Part shown: piece after piece, positions 7,591-17,271 of the stretch | How positions within the stretch are numbered: position 1 is the stretch's first letter | Layout of the letters: each line of letters begins with the position of its first letter | Source of the DNA: Beggiatoa leptomitoformis | GTDB lineage: Bacteria; Pseudomonadota; Gammaproteobacteria; Beggiatoales; Beggiatoaceae | Direction: 5' to 3' | DNA: 64,000 nucleotides | Assembly (NCBI RefSeq): GCF_001305575.3 | Contig: NZ_CP012373.2 | Span: forward strand, 2,366,261 to 2,430,260 | The notes under the pieces: model-generated | Told to the model about the DNA's origin: nothing | Seen by the model: only the letters and a program-made list of their open reading frames with translations | Databases searched by the model: none | Position numbers and translations under genes: made by a program

Positions 7591-10500
7591 TTATGGGCAA
7601 CCTGCGGGTTTAGTAGCCCCTTGTTTTAGTACAAAGGTAACTGTCGCTACATTACTGATAGGCAGATTACTATTTGTCGCTTCAATCCGCGCAGTAATAG
7701 AGACTTGACCCGGACATAGTCCTTTAATCGTGGTAACAAATGAACCCGTATCAGCATCACCTGTCGTCGTACCAGAAGAGGCACCAAACACAATAGAACC
7801 TTTAATATCTGGCGTGGCAACTGGGTCAACATATAGCGTAATAGGAATACCACTTAAAGCAATTTTTCCTGTCGGCGATGTTGGGTCAATTTTCTGGGCA
7901 ACAACGGTTAATTGTCCAAGCTCATCACCTAATATATCAGTACTAACGGTATCAACATTTATTGTTGGTGGCGTAATTACCAAGGTTACAAGATCAGGAA
8001 TTTGTGAATCAGCTAATACAACACCTGTATTTTGTGTCACTAAGGTACATCCACCCAGTAATGCTGCTGTTGATGCAAAAGGATTAGAAACAGGGCATGT
8101 TTCAGCATCTGCATCTGCTTTGCTACAAGGTGGAACAAAAGATAAACTATCTGATGCTTCGCTTCCTGAAACAGTGGTTTGCGCTTTTAACTCTACATCG
8201 ATGAGATAATTTGCATACTGTTTCGCATACACAACATTAAAATCTGCAAAACCTGCCGATGTGTTGGGTGAGCTTGTGGTTGGACCTGTGGTAACTGTTA
8301 AGGCATCCAAGGTAATAACCCCGCCTGGGTCTAATGAACCATTGCTATTTAAATCTTCTCCACTATCTAATATCCCATTCCGATTTGTATCTTCATTGAT
8401 ACATTGATAATAGCTAGAAGCACTCAAAGAACCGCGAATATAGTAGTGCGGATAAATGCTCAGTGTAACAACACTATTATTGACAGGTGAACCATTGGAG
8501 TCTGTGACTAAAACAGTATGCGGTAATTTATAACGAATACCTAAGTTCTGGTCATCTTCAATAACATTACCTGATGCAACCGTGACAAATAAACTGCGCT
8601 GTCCAACCGTTAAATTAATAACCTCAGATAAACCATCCACAGTAACTGTAATTTTCACACCATCAGTTGAACTGGTTGTCGTACCTGCAATATAAGTTGT
8701 AGTTGCGCGTCCGAAAGCATCGGTAGTCGCTGAACCTTGTGTTAAAGAACCACCCGTTACATCGGTTAAAACAAATGTAACCGTTTTATTACTGACAAGA
8801 TTATCATTCGCATCACGAACAATTGCCGTTATTTCGGATTGTTGGTCAGTACTTCCTGCCGTGTTGGTACTTAACACGGTACTGGATGCCTGCAATGTTA
8901 GTTTGCTAGCTGTGGTTGCAATAAAGGTTATGTTAAATGTAATTGAGGGAGGCGGTGGCGTTGTCCGAACACCACTAATACTCACTGTCGCAACCCCTGC
9001 ATCAGCAGAACTCAATGTAAAGCAGTTTGCCACAAAGGGCGTTGTTTTACATGTTGTATCAGCATCTAATGATACGGTATTTCCCGGTGTTAAAGTACCG
9101 CGTGTTGATGTCACTTGTACATCACCACTAATAGGACCACTGGCTTGTGTCCACACAATTCTAAATTGCTGAGTTTGGCCTATCGGTATTTGACAATCGG
9201 TAATACTTAAACAATCAGCATTAGCAGTAACAGGTACAACCTCCAACTGATCAGTTGAAATGGAAATGGCTAATGTTGCAGGTGTAATTGCTGATGCCCC
9301 CGGTTTAGAGGCACTTAACGTGTCAGTTAAGATACCTTGATTACTCAAACCAGTACTGGCTTGCAAGGTAATCTCTGCCCGTCCACTTACATCGGTTACA
9401 ACATTTACTTGTGTTGCTGTTGTTTGTCCATAAGTAATGTTGTTTCCATTGGCTGACGTTACTAATAACGTTTGACCTGCGAGGGGATCATTTTTTGAAT
9501 TACGGAGAGTAATAACATAAGTTCCCACATTGTTAATAATCAGTGAGGAAGGTCCCGTAATATTTAATGTTGTACCAATTACCTTGACGGAAATAGCTTT
9601 TTGTAAAGTTGTTCCATCACCTTTGCTCACAGACGCTATGACGGTAATGTAGCGATTATCTGCATTACTTTGTGTTGTCAAACGCGCTTGCGCCCGTCCA
9701 GAAGTATCCGTTACACCGGGTGTCCCCGTTGTTGTGCCAGAAATTAAAATCGGCAGCAATTCTCCACCAGCGCCAGCACGGGATTCACTCGTGGTTGGGT
9801 CAACGCTTTCACATGTTGTAACAGTTAAGCCATCGGCAGGTGTTGGTGTACTTGGAATACCACAAACTGAAGAGAAATTGATAGTTACGTCACTAAGTAG
9901 GTTATTTTTTGAGTCTTTAACCAAACCCGTGATAGTCACTCCATCACTATCCCCTTCTGAATTTAACGTTGATGAACTACTGAGCAACTCAAGACTTGCA
10001 ATATCTGCAGTACTGCCTGATGAAGGATTAAAGGTTAATTCAATGGCATTGCTGGTTAGCACTACATTTGTAGCATTAAGTCTGGCTTGAATAGTAACTG
10101 TACCTGCTTTACTACTGGTAACCGTTGTTGTAAAAGCCCCTGAAGAGGTTGCTGTTTTTCCTGAGAATGCGGTAAAAATGGTTGATCCTGCAATATCCCC
10201 TGTTGCAGAGAGGACGATAGGAACATCACCTAACGGTGAGTTATTCTTTCTAGCTAACAACGTGACTTCAATATTACTGCCTGTTTCAACACTGGGTTGA
10301 GAAACCGTTAATACCAAACTGTCAGGAATTTGGTCAGCAGGTAGCGTTGTACCACCAGTAAAGGTGATTTTTAATGGTGTACTGTTCTTATCTGACCGAA
10401 CACCACTAGAAACCGCGACAACAGAAATATTTTCTTCAGCAACCGTACTAGTTACCGTTGCACGGTATTCACCTAAAGAATTGGTTGTACCTGTAGAACC

Positions 10501-12831
10501 AGCAATAGTTGCATTAATGGAATCAACAAAAATTTCAACAGCAGCACCCGTAATAGGTGTATTTGTTGAATCCCGTGGTGTAACAACCAATATAATTTTT
10601 GAAGTTCCATCAGCAGGTTGTGGAGAGTTGATTGCTTCTACATCAATAAAAGCAGGTGCAGTACCAGCAGTTGCTTCAAAATTAATACGGACATTTTTAG
10701 CAATGTTAGAACCCCCTGTAGAAACATTCTCTACCGTTACGGTGAAATCAGCAGGTCCTACATCCGTAGAAGTGACAGAAGCAGAGAAGAAACCATTACT
10801 ATTTGTTACACCTGATGAAGGGTCAGCAACTGCCGCACCGCCCGTGCCAAGAATAATGATAGGTGCGTTTGCAACGGGTTTTCCTGTTGAATCACGCGCC
10901 ACAACGCTGATGGTTGCTTGATCTGTGCCATTGGCTTTTAAACCTGTACCGCAAGTCACATCAGTGCCAGTAGAAGTACCAACAGGTGAGCAACTGACAT
11001 CTAATTGAGCAACTTGTGTTGCAGGATTGGTGAAAGTAACGACTTCAGTATCTGTTACAGTTGTACCACTGGGAATACCTGCAGTGGTGAGTGCAACAGC
11101 AGACGCTGTTACGGACACGTTACCAGCTACCGTATTAGTGAGTTTAAAGACGGCAGTCCCTGATGAACCCGTTTTTACAATACCATTGTCAAACAGTGCT
11201 GTACTAGCAGCTGTACCGGCAGCAGAAATACTCACTTGTATTCCTGTCATGGGTGTACTGGTAGAATCTCGCACAATTGCCGTCAAGGTAATGCTACTTG
11301 TCCCATCAGCAAGTGTTGAAGATGGACTGGCGATTAAAGTGACATTAGAGGGTGATGTGGGAGTTTCTGTATCAGGTGTTGTGGCACGCGCAATAAATGC
11401 AACTGTAATAGAACTGCTAGAAATACCTGCAACAACCGCACGAAGTGTGTAGCTAACAACCGTTGTACTGCTCAAAGAAAGACGGAAAAAACCCGCACTG
11501 TCAGTAGTTGCATTTGGAATAGATAACCCATTACTGGTTAAGAAGCTAACGGTTGTATTTGCAACAGGGGTACTGTCGCTGTATAAAACCCGTCCAACAA
11601 TACTGGCTGTGTCCGTACCGTTAGCTGTTGCAGCAGCAACAGGTGTATAAATGGGGGCATCTAAGGTGACTGAGGAGATTGTTACTGTAGTTGTTGGGTC
11701 TACAACCGCGTTTTTAAAGGTAATAGTGACGCTATCACTGATAATTGCTGTTGTACTGTCAGAATTCGTAATGCGTGCTGAGGCGGTTAGCGTAACATCT
11801 TCTTCTACCGTATTTTTGATGTAAACGCTGAAATTCCCTGCGCTACCTGTATTACCATTAATAAAGACGGGTTGGTAAGTTGAGCCATTGGTACTGAGTT
11901 GGGCTGACCCTGAACTGATTGAAATACTAATGGGAACGTTGGTAACAGGGACACCTGCATCATCGCGTGCAACGACAAGTAATCTGGCTGTTGTTGTACC
12001 ATCTGCTGGCACATTATTCGCGGCAACAAGCAAATCAACGGCGGTTGGATTGGTATAAACCGTTGATGCTCCAAAGCGCATAGCAAGCGCGGGTTTTACA
12101 GTGTACCCCCCCACAACAGGTGTGACAGACGTATCTTGTGCAACCGTATTTGTAATCGTTGCAACAAATTGCCCTTGTGAATTAGTAACAGATGTCGTTT
12201 CTGTCGTTGACGCTGTTGCAAAAGAGCCTTGTGCAAAGGAAAGGGAAACATTTTGACCGACGATAGGTAAGCCTGTTGCATCTCGTGCTTGTACCGTTAG
12301 GGTTGCTGTATCTGAACCCCCTGCAATAATCGTTGTTGGATAAGCAGGTGAAATACTAGCGGTAACAGTCCCACCAAAATAGACGCTAAAGCTGAAACTT
12401 CCCGTATAGTTATCTCTGCCTGAGAAACTCACAAGAACATTTTCAAGGCTACTATCAGTAATTGTAAGCGTTGATTGTCCTTGCGAGTTACTCACTGCAT
12501 CTAGGGTAGCTTCTCCATTGCTAAACCGTGCTGAACCTGTAACGCTGACACGGAAAGGAACATTAGGGACAGTAGCAGTTGTCGTGGTACTTGTGCCATC
12601 TAAAGTTGTGATAGTAATTGTTGCGGTATTATCCCCAACCGCAACAACCGTTTCACCCGTGACAAGCACGGAAACCGTTGTAGGTGTCGTGGTATCAGGA
12701 TCAGTAGTAGGAGTATCAGTACCCTTATCATCCAGTAAGTTACTTGCTTCGTCGCTCCCGCCACCACAAGCACTGAGTGTCCCCAGTATGAAGGCGTATA
12801 GTAGCCATCTTAATAAAATACGTATAAACAT
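7591..12831 (-). CDS. Giant bacterial Ig-like (Big_1) repeat lipoprotein
   Basis: This 1746-residue surface protein has an N-terminal lipobox ('LGTLSACGGG', Cys22) followed by a Thr/Asp/Pro-rich linker. The body is a tandem array of invasin-type Ig-like domains. The recurring signature A(D/N)GT...ATL.V.ARD..G.PV starts near residues 170, 276, 403, 508, 633 and 740, spaced about 105-127 residues. Diverged copies continue to the C-terminus. Near residues 1478-1502 an insert reads like EF-hand/dockerin calcium loops ('DTNRNGILDSGEDLN'). A few cysteines near 610-630 and around 1590 may form disulfides. There is no enzymatic domain. RBS GAGGA lies 8 bases before the start. It lies 198 bases after pilQ with its own terminator. 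Likely an outer-membrane adhesin or scaffold; a link to pili is inference. Confidence 0.85.
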   Translation of the reverse strand: MFIRILLRWLLYAFILGTLSACGGGSDEASNLLDDKGTDTPTTDPDTTTPTTVSVLVTGETVVAVGDNTATITITTLDGTSTTTTATVPNVPFRVSVTGSARFSNGEATLDAVSNSQGQSTLTITDSSLENVLVSFSGRDNYTGSFSFSVYFGGTVTASISPAYPTTIIAGGSDTATLTVQARDATGLPIVGQNVSLSFAQGSFATASTTETTSVTNSQGQFVATITNTVAQDTSVTPVVGGYTVKPALAMRFGASTVYTNPTAVDLLVAANNVPADGTTTARLLVVARDDAGVPVTNVPISISISSGSAQLSTNGSTYQPVFINGNTGSAGNFSVYIKNTVEEDVTLTASARITNSDSTTAIISDSVTITFKNAVVDPTTTVTISSVTLDAPIYTPVAAATANGTDTASIVGRVLYSDSTPVANTTVSFLTSNGLSIPNATTDSAGFFRLSLSSTTVVSYTLRAVVAGISSSSITVAFIARATTPDTETPTSPSNVTLIASPSSTLADGTSSITLTAIVRDSTSTPMTGIQVSISAAGTAASTALFDNGIVKTGSSGTAVFKLTNTVAGNVSVTASAVALTTAGIPSGTTVTDTEVVTFTNPATQVAQLDVSCSPVGTSTGTDVTCGTGLKANGTDQATISVVARDSTGKPVANAPIIILGTGGAAVADPSSGVTNSNGFFSASVTSTDVGPADFTVTVENVSTGGSNIAKNVRINFEATAGTAPAFIDVEAINSPQPADGTSKIILVVTPRDSTNTPITGAAVEIFVDSINATIAGSTGTTNSLGEYRATVTSTVAEENISVVAVSSGVRSDKNSTPLKITFTGGTTLPADQIPDSLVLTVSQPSVETGSNIEVTLLARKNNSPLGDVPIVLSATGDIAGSTIFTAFSGKTATSSGAFTTTVTSSKAGTVTIQARLNATNVVLTSNAIELTFNPSSGSTADIASLELLSSSSTLNSEGDSDGVTITGLVKDSKNNLLSDVTINFSSVCGIPSTPTPADGLTVTTCESVDPTTSESRAGAGGELLPILISGTTTGTPGVTDTSGRAQARLTTQSNADNRYITVIASVSKGDGTTLQKAISVKVIGTTLNITGPSSLIINNVGTYVITLRNSKNDPLAGQTLLVTSANGNNITYGQTTATQVNVVTDVSGRAEITLQASTGLSNQGILTDTLSASKPGASAITPATLAISISTDQLEVVPVTANADCLSITDCQIPIGQTQQFRIVWTQASGPISGDVQVTSTRGTLTPGNTVSLDADTTCKTTPFVANCFTLSSADAGVATVSISGVRTTPPPPSITFNITFIATTASKLTLQASSTVLSTNTAGSTDQQSEITAIVRDANDNLVSNKTVTFVLTDVTGGSLTQGSATTDAFGRATTTYIAGTTTSSTDGVKITVTVDGLSEVINLTVGQRSLFVTVASGNVIEDDQNLGIRYKLPHTVLVTDSNGSPVNNSVVTLSIYPHYYIRGSLSASSYYQCINEDTNRNGILDSGEDLNSNGSLDPGGVITLDALTVTTGPTTSSPNTSAGFADFNVVYAKQYANYLIDVELKAQTTVSGSEASDSLSFVPPCSKADADAETCPVSNPFASTAALLGGCTLVTQNTGVVLADSQIPDLVTLVITPPTINVDTVSTDILGDELGQLTVVAQKIDPTSPTGKIALSGIPITLYVDPVATPDIKGSIVFGASSGTTTGDADTGSFVTTIKGLCPGQVSITARIEATNSNLPISNVATVTFVLKQGATKPAGCP

Positions 12832-12969
12832 CAGACATATCCTCTATTAAATTTGATTCTAAACAATTTCATTTTTCTTTGCGTCTTAGGTTTAAAACTG
12901 ACACATTTCAAAAATATGCAGGTATAGGTCGATTACCCTTGAACGTTTGACTGTATCAGCTTTAAGGTT

Positions 12970-12992
12970 AAAACAACTGCACCTAAGCGCAG
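12970..12992 (-). terminator. Candidate terminator after pilQ
   Basis: On the minus strand CTGCGC (12992-12987) pairs with GTGCAG (12982-12977) around a 4-base loop, then TTGTTTT follows. It lies about 40 bases after the pilQ stop. It would separate the pil operon from the downstream Ig-repeat gene. Confidence 0.42.
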
Positions 12993-13029
12993 GTAAAGTT
13001 ATGCGACAAAGCAATAAACAATCGAGTCA

Positions 13030-15213
13030 TTAGGAATTACCTTTAATAATTCTAGGTGTAATAAAGATAAGCAATTCAGATTTATTCTCTGTGTTTGTTC
13101 TTGTTTTAAAGAGATTGCCAACCAGTGGCAAGTCACTAAAAAATGGGACACGTTCCACTTTGTTTTCCGTCTTCTGTTCGTAAACCCCACCTAACACAAC
13201 GGTTTCTCCATTATCAACTAACACCTGTGTTTCCACTTCACGGCGATTAATTGAACCTGAAGTTGATGCTACATCGTCTTTTTTCACGTTTAAATCCATG
13301 ATGACACGATCATCAGGGGTTATTTGTGGTGTAACATCCAATTGTAACAAGGCTTCTTTAAAGGTAGGTGCTGCTGTAGCACCTACCCCAGCCGTTCCTG
13401 CAACAGGGAATTCTACCCCTTGCAAAACAGTCGCCTTTTTTTGGTTTGAGGTGACAACACGTGGGCTAGAAATAACCTCTCCACGCCCCTCTACCTGTAA
13501 AGCTGATAACTCTAATTGCAATAAGTAGCTACCAATTTTCCCAATCGCCAATCCAACCGAGGCTGTTTGTGATGTAGCACTTGCACCAATTGCAGAGGCA
13601 ACTGCAGGCAGTGAGACCATTAAGCCTTCATTACCATCAACTTGGAAGGATGTACCTGAACTAAATTCGGTGTCACCTGTCGTTTTACCCCCAACAACAA
13701 CGCCATAACCACTGCCTAAATCTTGATCAGCACCATACCCAAATTTAACACCTAAACTTTTGCCAAAACTTTCTTCAGCAATTACCACACGTCCTTCGAT
13801 AAGAACCTGTCTGATAGGGGTATCAATCGCCGCAACAAGCACGGCAATTTCATCCAGCTTTGTTGCTGTATCCTGAATAATCAATTTGTTGGTTCTTACA
13901 TCTTGTGTCACGCTACCACGCTCAGACAGAAAAGAATGACTTTTTTCTGCGGAACTTTCGCGTAGTAAGCTAACTAAATCACTGGCTTTAGCATAGTTGA
14001 TTTGAAATTGTCTGGTCACAACAGGTTCAAGCTCTTTTATAGCTTTTTGTGCTTCTAATTCTTTACGTTCGCGCTCATCCAAATTGGTTTTTAAGTCAAT
14101 GGTCATCACATTACCAATCTGTTTTTTACCCAACCCTTGAGATTGTAAAATAATTTCCAATGCTTGGTCCCAAGGAACGTTTTTTAACCGCAAACTAATA
14201 GGAGGAAGTTGGCTAACCGCTGGGCTGGTGATGATATTGAGATTAACGCCCGGTAATTCAGTCAGTAACATCAAGGCACTACTGACAGGGATATTTTGGA
14301 TATTGAAGGAAACCCGTTGTCCTGCATAGGCTGGATCAGTTTTCTTTAGCGTTTCCTTTTCATCGGCGGTTAGTGGTTTGACCTCTATGATGTATTGATT
14401 GTCTGATTGATAAGCAAGATGGTCAAACTCATTGTTTTTTGGAGTAATGACCATACGAACATTCTTTCCTTGTTGTTTAGCATCGATAAAGCTGACAGGT
14501 GTCGCGAAATCCGTTACGTCTAATTTACGATCTAAACTTTCTGGTAAAGCCGTATCTTCTATATCAACGATAAGGTCATTGACTTCACGCTGAATATTAA
14601 CAATAGATTCTGGGTCTGAGAGGGTAATAATGATTTGTGCAGAATCTTCACGCGTCCGTTTAAAATTAATATTTTCAATACGAGGGCCCCGAGGAGCTTC
14701 AACGGCCTTAGCAGATAAAGTCGCAGCCTTTTGGCTGACAGCAGTAATGGGTGAGTTAGCGGGTGGCGCAATTTGATTGCCTACATTGGCCACTTCTACA
14801 TAAACTCGATTACCTTGTGATTGAATGGTAAAGGGGACAAGGCGCACGAGGTTTAAGACAACTCGTGTGCGGTCATTGGTCTCTACAACATTAGCCCCTT
14901 GTACAGCACCAATCCCAATAACTTGAGAACGGTTATCTACCCGCATAGCTGTATTGGGAAAATCTAGAACAATCCGTGCAGGATTTTCTGTAGAAAAGCT
15001 GATAGGCGTTTGTGCATTACCTGCAAAATCTAAATTAATTTGTACCCGATTACCTGGCAATGTAGAAAAACCAACTTTATCAAGTTGATTGATAGCTGCT
15101 TGAGCCGTTGAGAAGCTTCCCAAACTCATGATAAGCAGAAGCCATCTGGCAAACAGATGCTGTTGATATTGCCTTCTTTTAAAAGGATTAAAAAAGAATA
15201 TGCGCATATCCAT
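13030..15213 (-). CDS. pilQ: Type IV pilus secretin PilQ
   Basis: PilQ forms the outer-membrane ring through which the type IV pilus passes. The 727-residue protein has a signal peptide ending near 'STAQA' (about residue 38). Two AMIN domains bind peptidoglycan ('INLDFAGNAQTPISF' near 57 and a second near 180-280). An STN/N0 domain ('VSFNIQNIPVSSALMLL') and an N1 domain follow, then the secretin core ending in 'PFFSDLPLVGNLFKTR' and 'LLIFITPRII'. It is the last gene of pilMNOPQ, 13 bases after pilP. Another in-frame ATG lies two codons after the chosen start; the difference is trivial. Confidence 0.97.
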   Translation of the reverse strand: MDMRIFFFNPFKRRQYQQHLFARWLLLIMSLGSFSTAQAAINQLDKVGFSTLPGNRVQINLDFAGNAQTPISFSTENPARIVLDFPNTAMRVDNRSQVIGIGAVQGANVVETNDRTRVVLNLVRLVPFTIQSQGNRVYVEVANVGNQIAPPANSPITAVSQKAATLSAKAVEAPRGPRIENINFKRTREDSAQIIITLSDPESIVNIQREVNDLIVDIEDTALPESLDRKLDVTDFATPVSFIDAKQQGKNVRMVITPKNNEFDHLAYQSDNQYIIEVKPLTADEKETLKKTDPAYAGQRVSFNIQNIPVSSALMLLTELPGVNLNIITSPAVSQLPPISLRLKNVPWDQALEIILQSQGLGKKQIGNVMTIDLKTNLDERERKELEAQKAIKELEPVVTRQFQINYAKASDLVSLLRESSAEKSHSFLSERGSVTQDVRTNKLIIQDTATKLDEIAVLVAAIDTPIRQVLIEGRVVIAEESFGKSLGVKFGYGADQDLGSGYGVVVGGKTTGDTEFSSGTSFQVDGNEGLMVSLPAVASAIGASATSQTASVGLAIGKIGSYLLQLELSALQVEGRGEVISSPRVVTSNQKKATVLQGVEFPVAGTAGVGATAAPTFKEALLQLDVTPQITPDDRVIMDLNVKKDDVASTSGSINRREVETQVLVDNGETVVLGGVYEQKTENKVERVPFFSDLPLVGNLFKTRTNTENKSELLIFITPRIIKGNS

Positions 15214-15226
15214 GAGCAGAACCTCG

Positions 15227-15784
15227 CTATTGTTCCTCTGGCATTGCCAGTTTTGTTTGTTGTTCTTTCCAACATCCTGGTAGAGCTGGGTCAGGATGTA
15301 GTTCCAAGAGTTCTATTTCTCTATCTGTGATACTGGTGATTAATCCGCTATTTTGTCCCATATAATCACCCGTTTGTACTCGGGTAATTAACCCTTCAGG
15401 TGACATAATTAATCCCCATGTAGTCCCTGTTGCATCTTCTAAAATACCTACCAGTTTTAACGCATCTAAGGGAGATGATTCCAACCCAACTCGTACACGA
15501 AATGGGTCTGGCTTAGGACAATCTATAACGACAGGACCCGTATTGTTTCCATCTTCTGAGCCTTGTGCAGAATCATCCCATCTTTCAAAGGGTGAGCGTT
15601 TGTTATCAACTTCATAAAAATGACTGGGTACGAGCTTAAATTCGGGAATTGGCTCAACCTGTGGGTTATCCCGTGCTTTGATACGACCAATTTCCGCTTC
15701 TAAATCTGCCATTCCTCTGTCACTACAAGCAGTAAGCAAGAGTGTGAAAAATAAACAACTTACAGTGTAAGTTAATAAACGCAT
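15227..15784 (-). CDS. pilP: Type IV pilus assembly lipoprotein PilP
   Basis: PilP is the inner-membrane lipoprotein linking the PilN-PilO dimer to the PilQ secretin. The 185-residue protein has a clear lipobox ('LLLTACSDRG', Cys20) and a disordered linker with 'RSPFERWDDS'. The C-terminal beta-domain contains 'SPLDALKLVGILED' and 'GDYMGQNSGLITSI', both typical of PilP. A good RBS (GGAG) precedes the ATG. The gap to pilO is unusually long for this operon (142 bases), but no terminator was found there. Confidence 0.95.
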   Translation of the reverse strand: MRLLTYTVSCLFFTLLLTACSDRGMADLEAEIGRIKARDNPQVEPIPEFKLVPSHFYEVDNKRSPFERWDDSAQGSEDGNNTGPVVIDCPKPDPFRVRVGLESSPLDALKLVGILEDATGTTWGLIMSPEGLITRVQTGDYMGQNSGLITSITDREIELLELHPDPALPGCWKEQQTKLAMPEEQ

Positions 15785-15926
15785 GTCGAACTCTCCGCAA
15801 CAGATAATACTCTGAATTTATTATTCATTATCTTATTCTGCTTACACGCTGTTAGGTAATCAGGGTAATACTTGATGAGCAAGCTAATCCACCAAGGTAT
15901 AAATTTCTTCATCCAAGAGGAGAATG

Positions 15927-16568
15927 TTATTTTTTGGGCGGTTTTGGTTTTGCTTTTGTATCTATCGCAGCCGCAGAATCTGCATCAGGGAAAAAGTAAA
16001 TCCGTGCGACTAACTCCATCGTCAACGGTCCTTTTGCTGTCACGCTCTTAATTGTAATATCATGCTGCGTCACAATCCGTGGCATAGAAGCGACTTGACT
16101 GACAAATTTACCAAAAGCATGATAGTCACCGCTTAAGCGCAAGGCGATAGGCAAAATATAATAGTTATTTTCTTGAAGCTGTGTACCTGGTCTGAAGAGT
16201 TCAGACTTTAAACCAGTTGCAATTGCCGCTTGTGATATATCTTGAATCAGCCCTGCAACTTCCGCTTGATTTGGCAAACGCCGTTGTAAATCAGTGAGGG
16301 ATTTTTCAATGGTCACTAATTGTTCTTTAAGCCTAGGTAGTGTTGCCGCTTTCCATTGGGTATCAGTGTACTCTTTGATTAGCTCACCTTCTTTACGCTG
16401 TACGGTTTCTAAGCGTGTTATCTGGTCTTGCGTATCAAAGTAATAACCTGCACCTAACGCTAAAGCACAAGCAAAGAGTATGGCAACGGCTTTAACAGGA
16501 ATAGGCCAATTGCCCATATTCTTAGCGTCTAAATTGCTAAAATCATCCGCATTAAATTTCATTATCAT
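15927..16568 (-). CDS. pilO: Type IV pilus inner-membrane protein PilO
   Basis: PilO pairs with PilN to form the periplasmic alignment subcomplex between the motor and secretin. The 213-residue protein has a short cytoplasmic head, one membrane helix (about residues 24-43, 'IPVKAVAILFACALALGAGYY'), then a coiled coil ('ERLETVQRKEGELIKEYT'-like region) and a ferredoxin-like C-terminal domain. The tail is Lys/Pro-rich. It follows pilN by four bases, so the two are coupled. Confidence 0.95.
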   Translation of the reverse strand: MIMKFNADDFSNLDAKNMGNWPIPVKAVAILFACALALGAGYYFDTQDQITRLETVQRKEGELIKEYTDTQWKAATLPRLKEQLVTIEKSLTDLQRRLPNQAEVAGLIQDISQAAIATGLKSELFRPGTQLQENNYYILPIALRLSGDYHAFGKFVSQVASMPRIVTQHDITIKSVTAKGPLTMELVARIYFFPDADSAAAIDTKAKPKPPKK

Positions 16569-16572
16569 GCCC

Positions 16573-17217
16573 TCATTTGCTGGACTGAGCAGGTTTATCT
16601 GGTGAGTTCATCAATGGGTCTTCTTCTTTAGGCGTTTCTTGTTTTAATGTTAATTTGAAGCTACTGATTGTGCGTTTAGTGGTTGCATTAGCAGGGGTAC
16701 GAGCCTGTTGCGCACCTGCTACCACTTTCTCATCTTTATTTTCAATAAATTCAACCATTGGACTTGCTAGATAAGGGGAACTATCTAATTGACGCATTAG
16801 TGAAGAAACACGTGCATCAGATTGCGCAACGCCTTCTATAGTCAGATTATCTTGCTTTTGTGTCATGTTGGTGAAGTAAACCCCTTCAGGGACGCGCAAC
16901 ACCATTTCATCCATCAATCTGACAGATAAAGGGCGACTAGCCTCCAATTGCTGAATCACATTCATCCGCTCAATTAACACCGCTTTTTTTGCTTCTAACT
17001 CTTTAATTTCCTCAATTTGTTTTTTAACAATATCAATTTCTGAGGTGATATAGCTGTTGCGACTATTTTGGTAGTCGATTTCACCTTCCATATACAGATG
17101 TACGCCTAACACTACCAAACCTGCGATGGCCAGTGAAATACCCAGAATAATGAAAAAACGGGTTTCACGTTCATGCTTTAGCGTTTCACGCCAAGGGAGG
17201 AGGTTAATATTTGCCAT
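16573..17217 (-). CDS. pilN: Type IV pilus inner-membrane protein PilN
   Basis: PilN binds PilM through its cytoplasmic N-terminus and PilO through its periplasmic domain. The PilM-binding signature 'INLLPWRE' is at residues 4-11. One membrane helix follows (about 23-45), then a coiled coil rich in Lys/Glu ('KKQIEEIKELEAKKA') and a ferredoxin-like domain with 'PEGVYFTNMTQ'. The C-terminal 50 residues are a low-complexity charged tail. Length 214 is near normal. Confidence 0.95.
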   Translation of the reverse strand: MANINLLPWRETLKHERETRFFIILGISLAIAGLVVLGVHLYMEGEIDYQNSRNSYITSEIDIVKKQIEEIKELEAKKAVLIERMNVIQQLEASRPLSVRLMDEMVLRVPEGVYFTNMTQKQDNLTIEGVAQSDARVSSLMRQLDSSPYLASPMVEFIENKDEKVVAGAQQARTPANATTKRTISSFKLTLKQETPKEEDPLMNSPDKPAQSSK

Positions 17218-17271
17218 CGTGTTAATGCCTCATGCCTATCCCAACGAAGTTGTTATCAAAGGAATACGTCA

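Noticed and set aside
10364-10921. Long plus-strand frames opposite the Ig-repeat gene (also near 7730, 11027 and 12518)
   Set aside because: They are antisense shadows of a repetitive Thr/Val/Ser-rich coding sequence, lack ribosome sites and show no family motifs.
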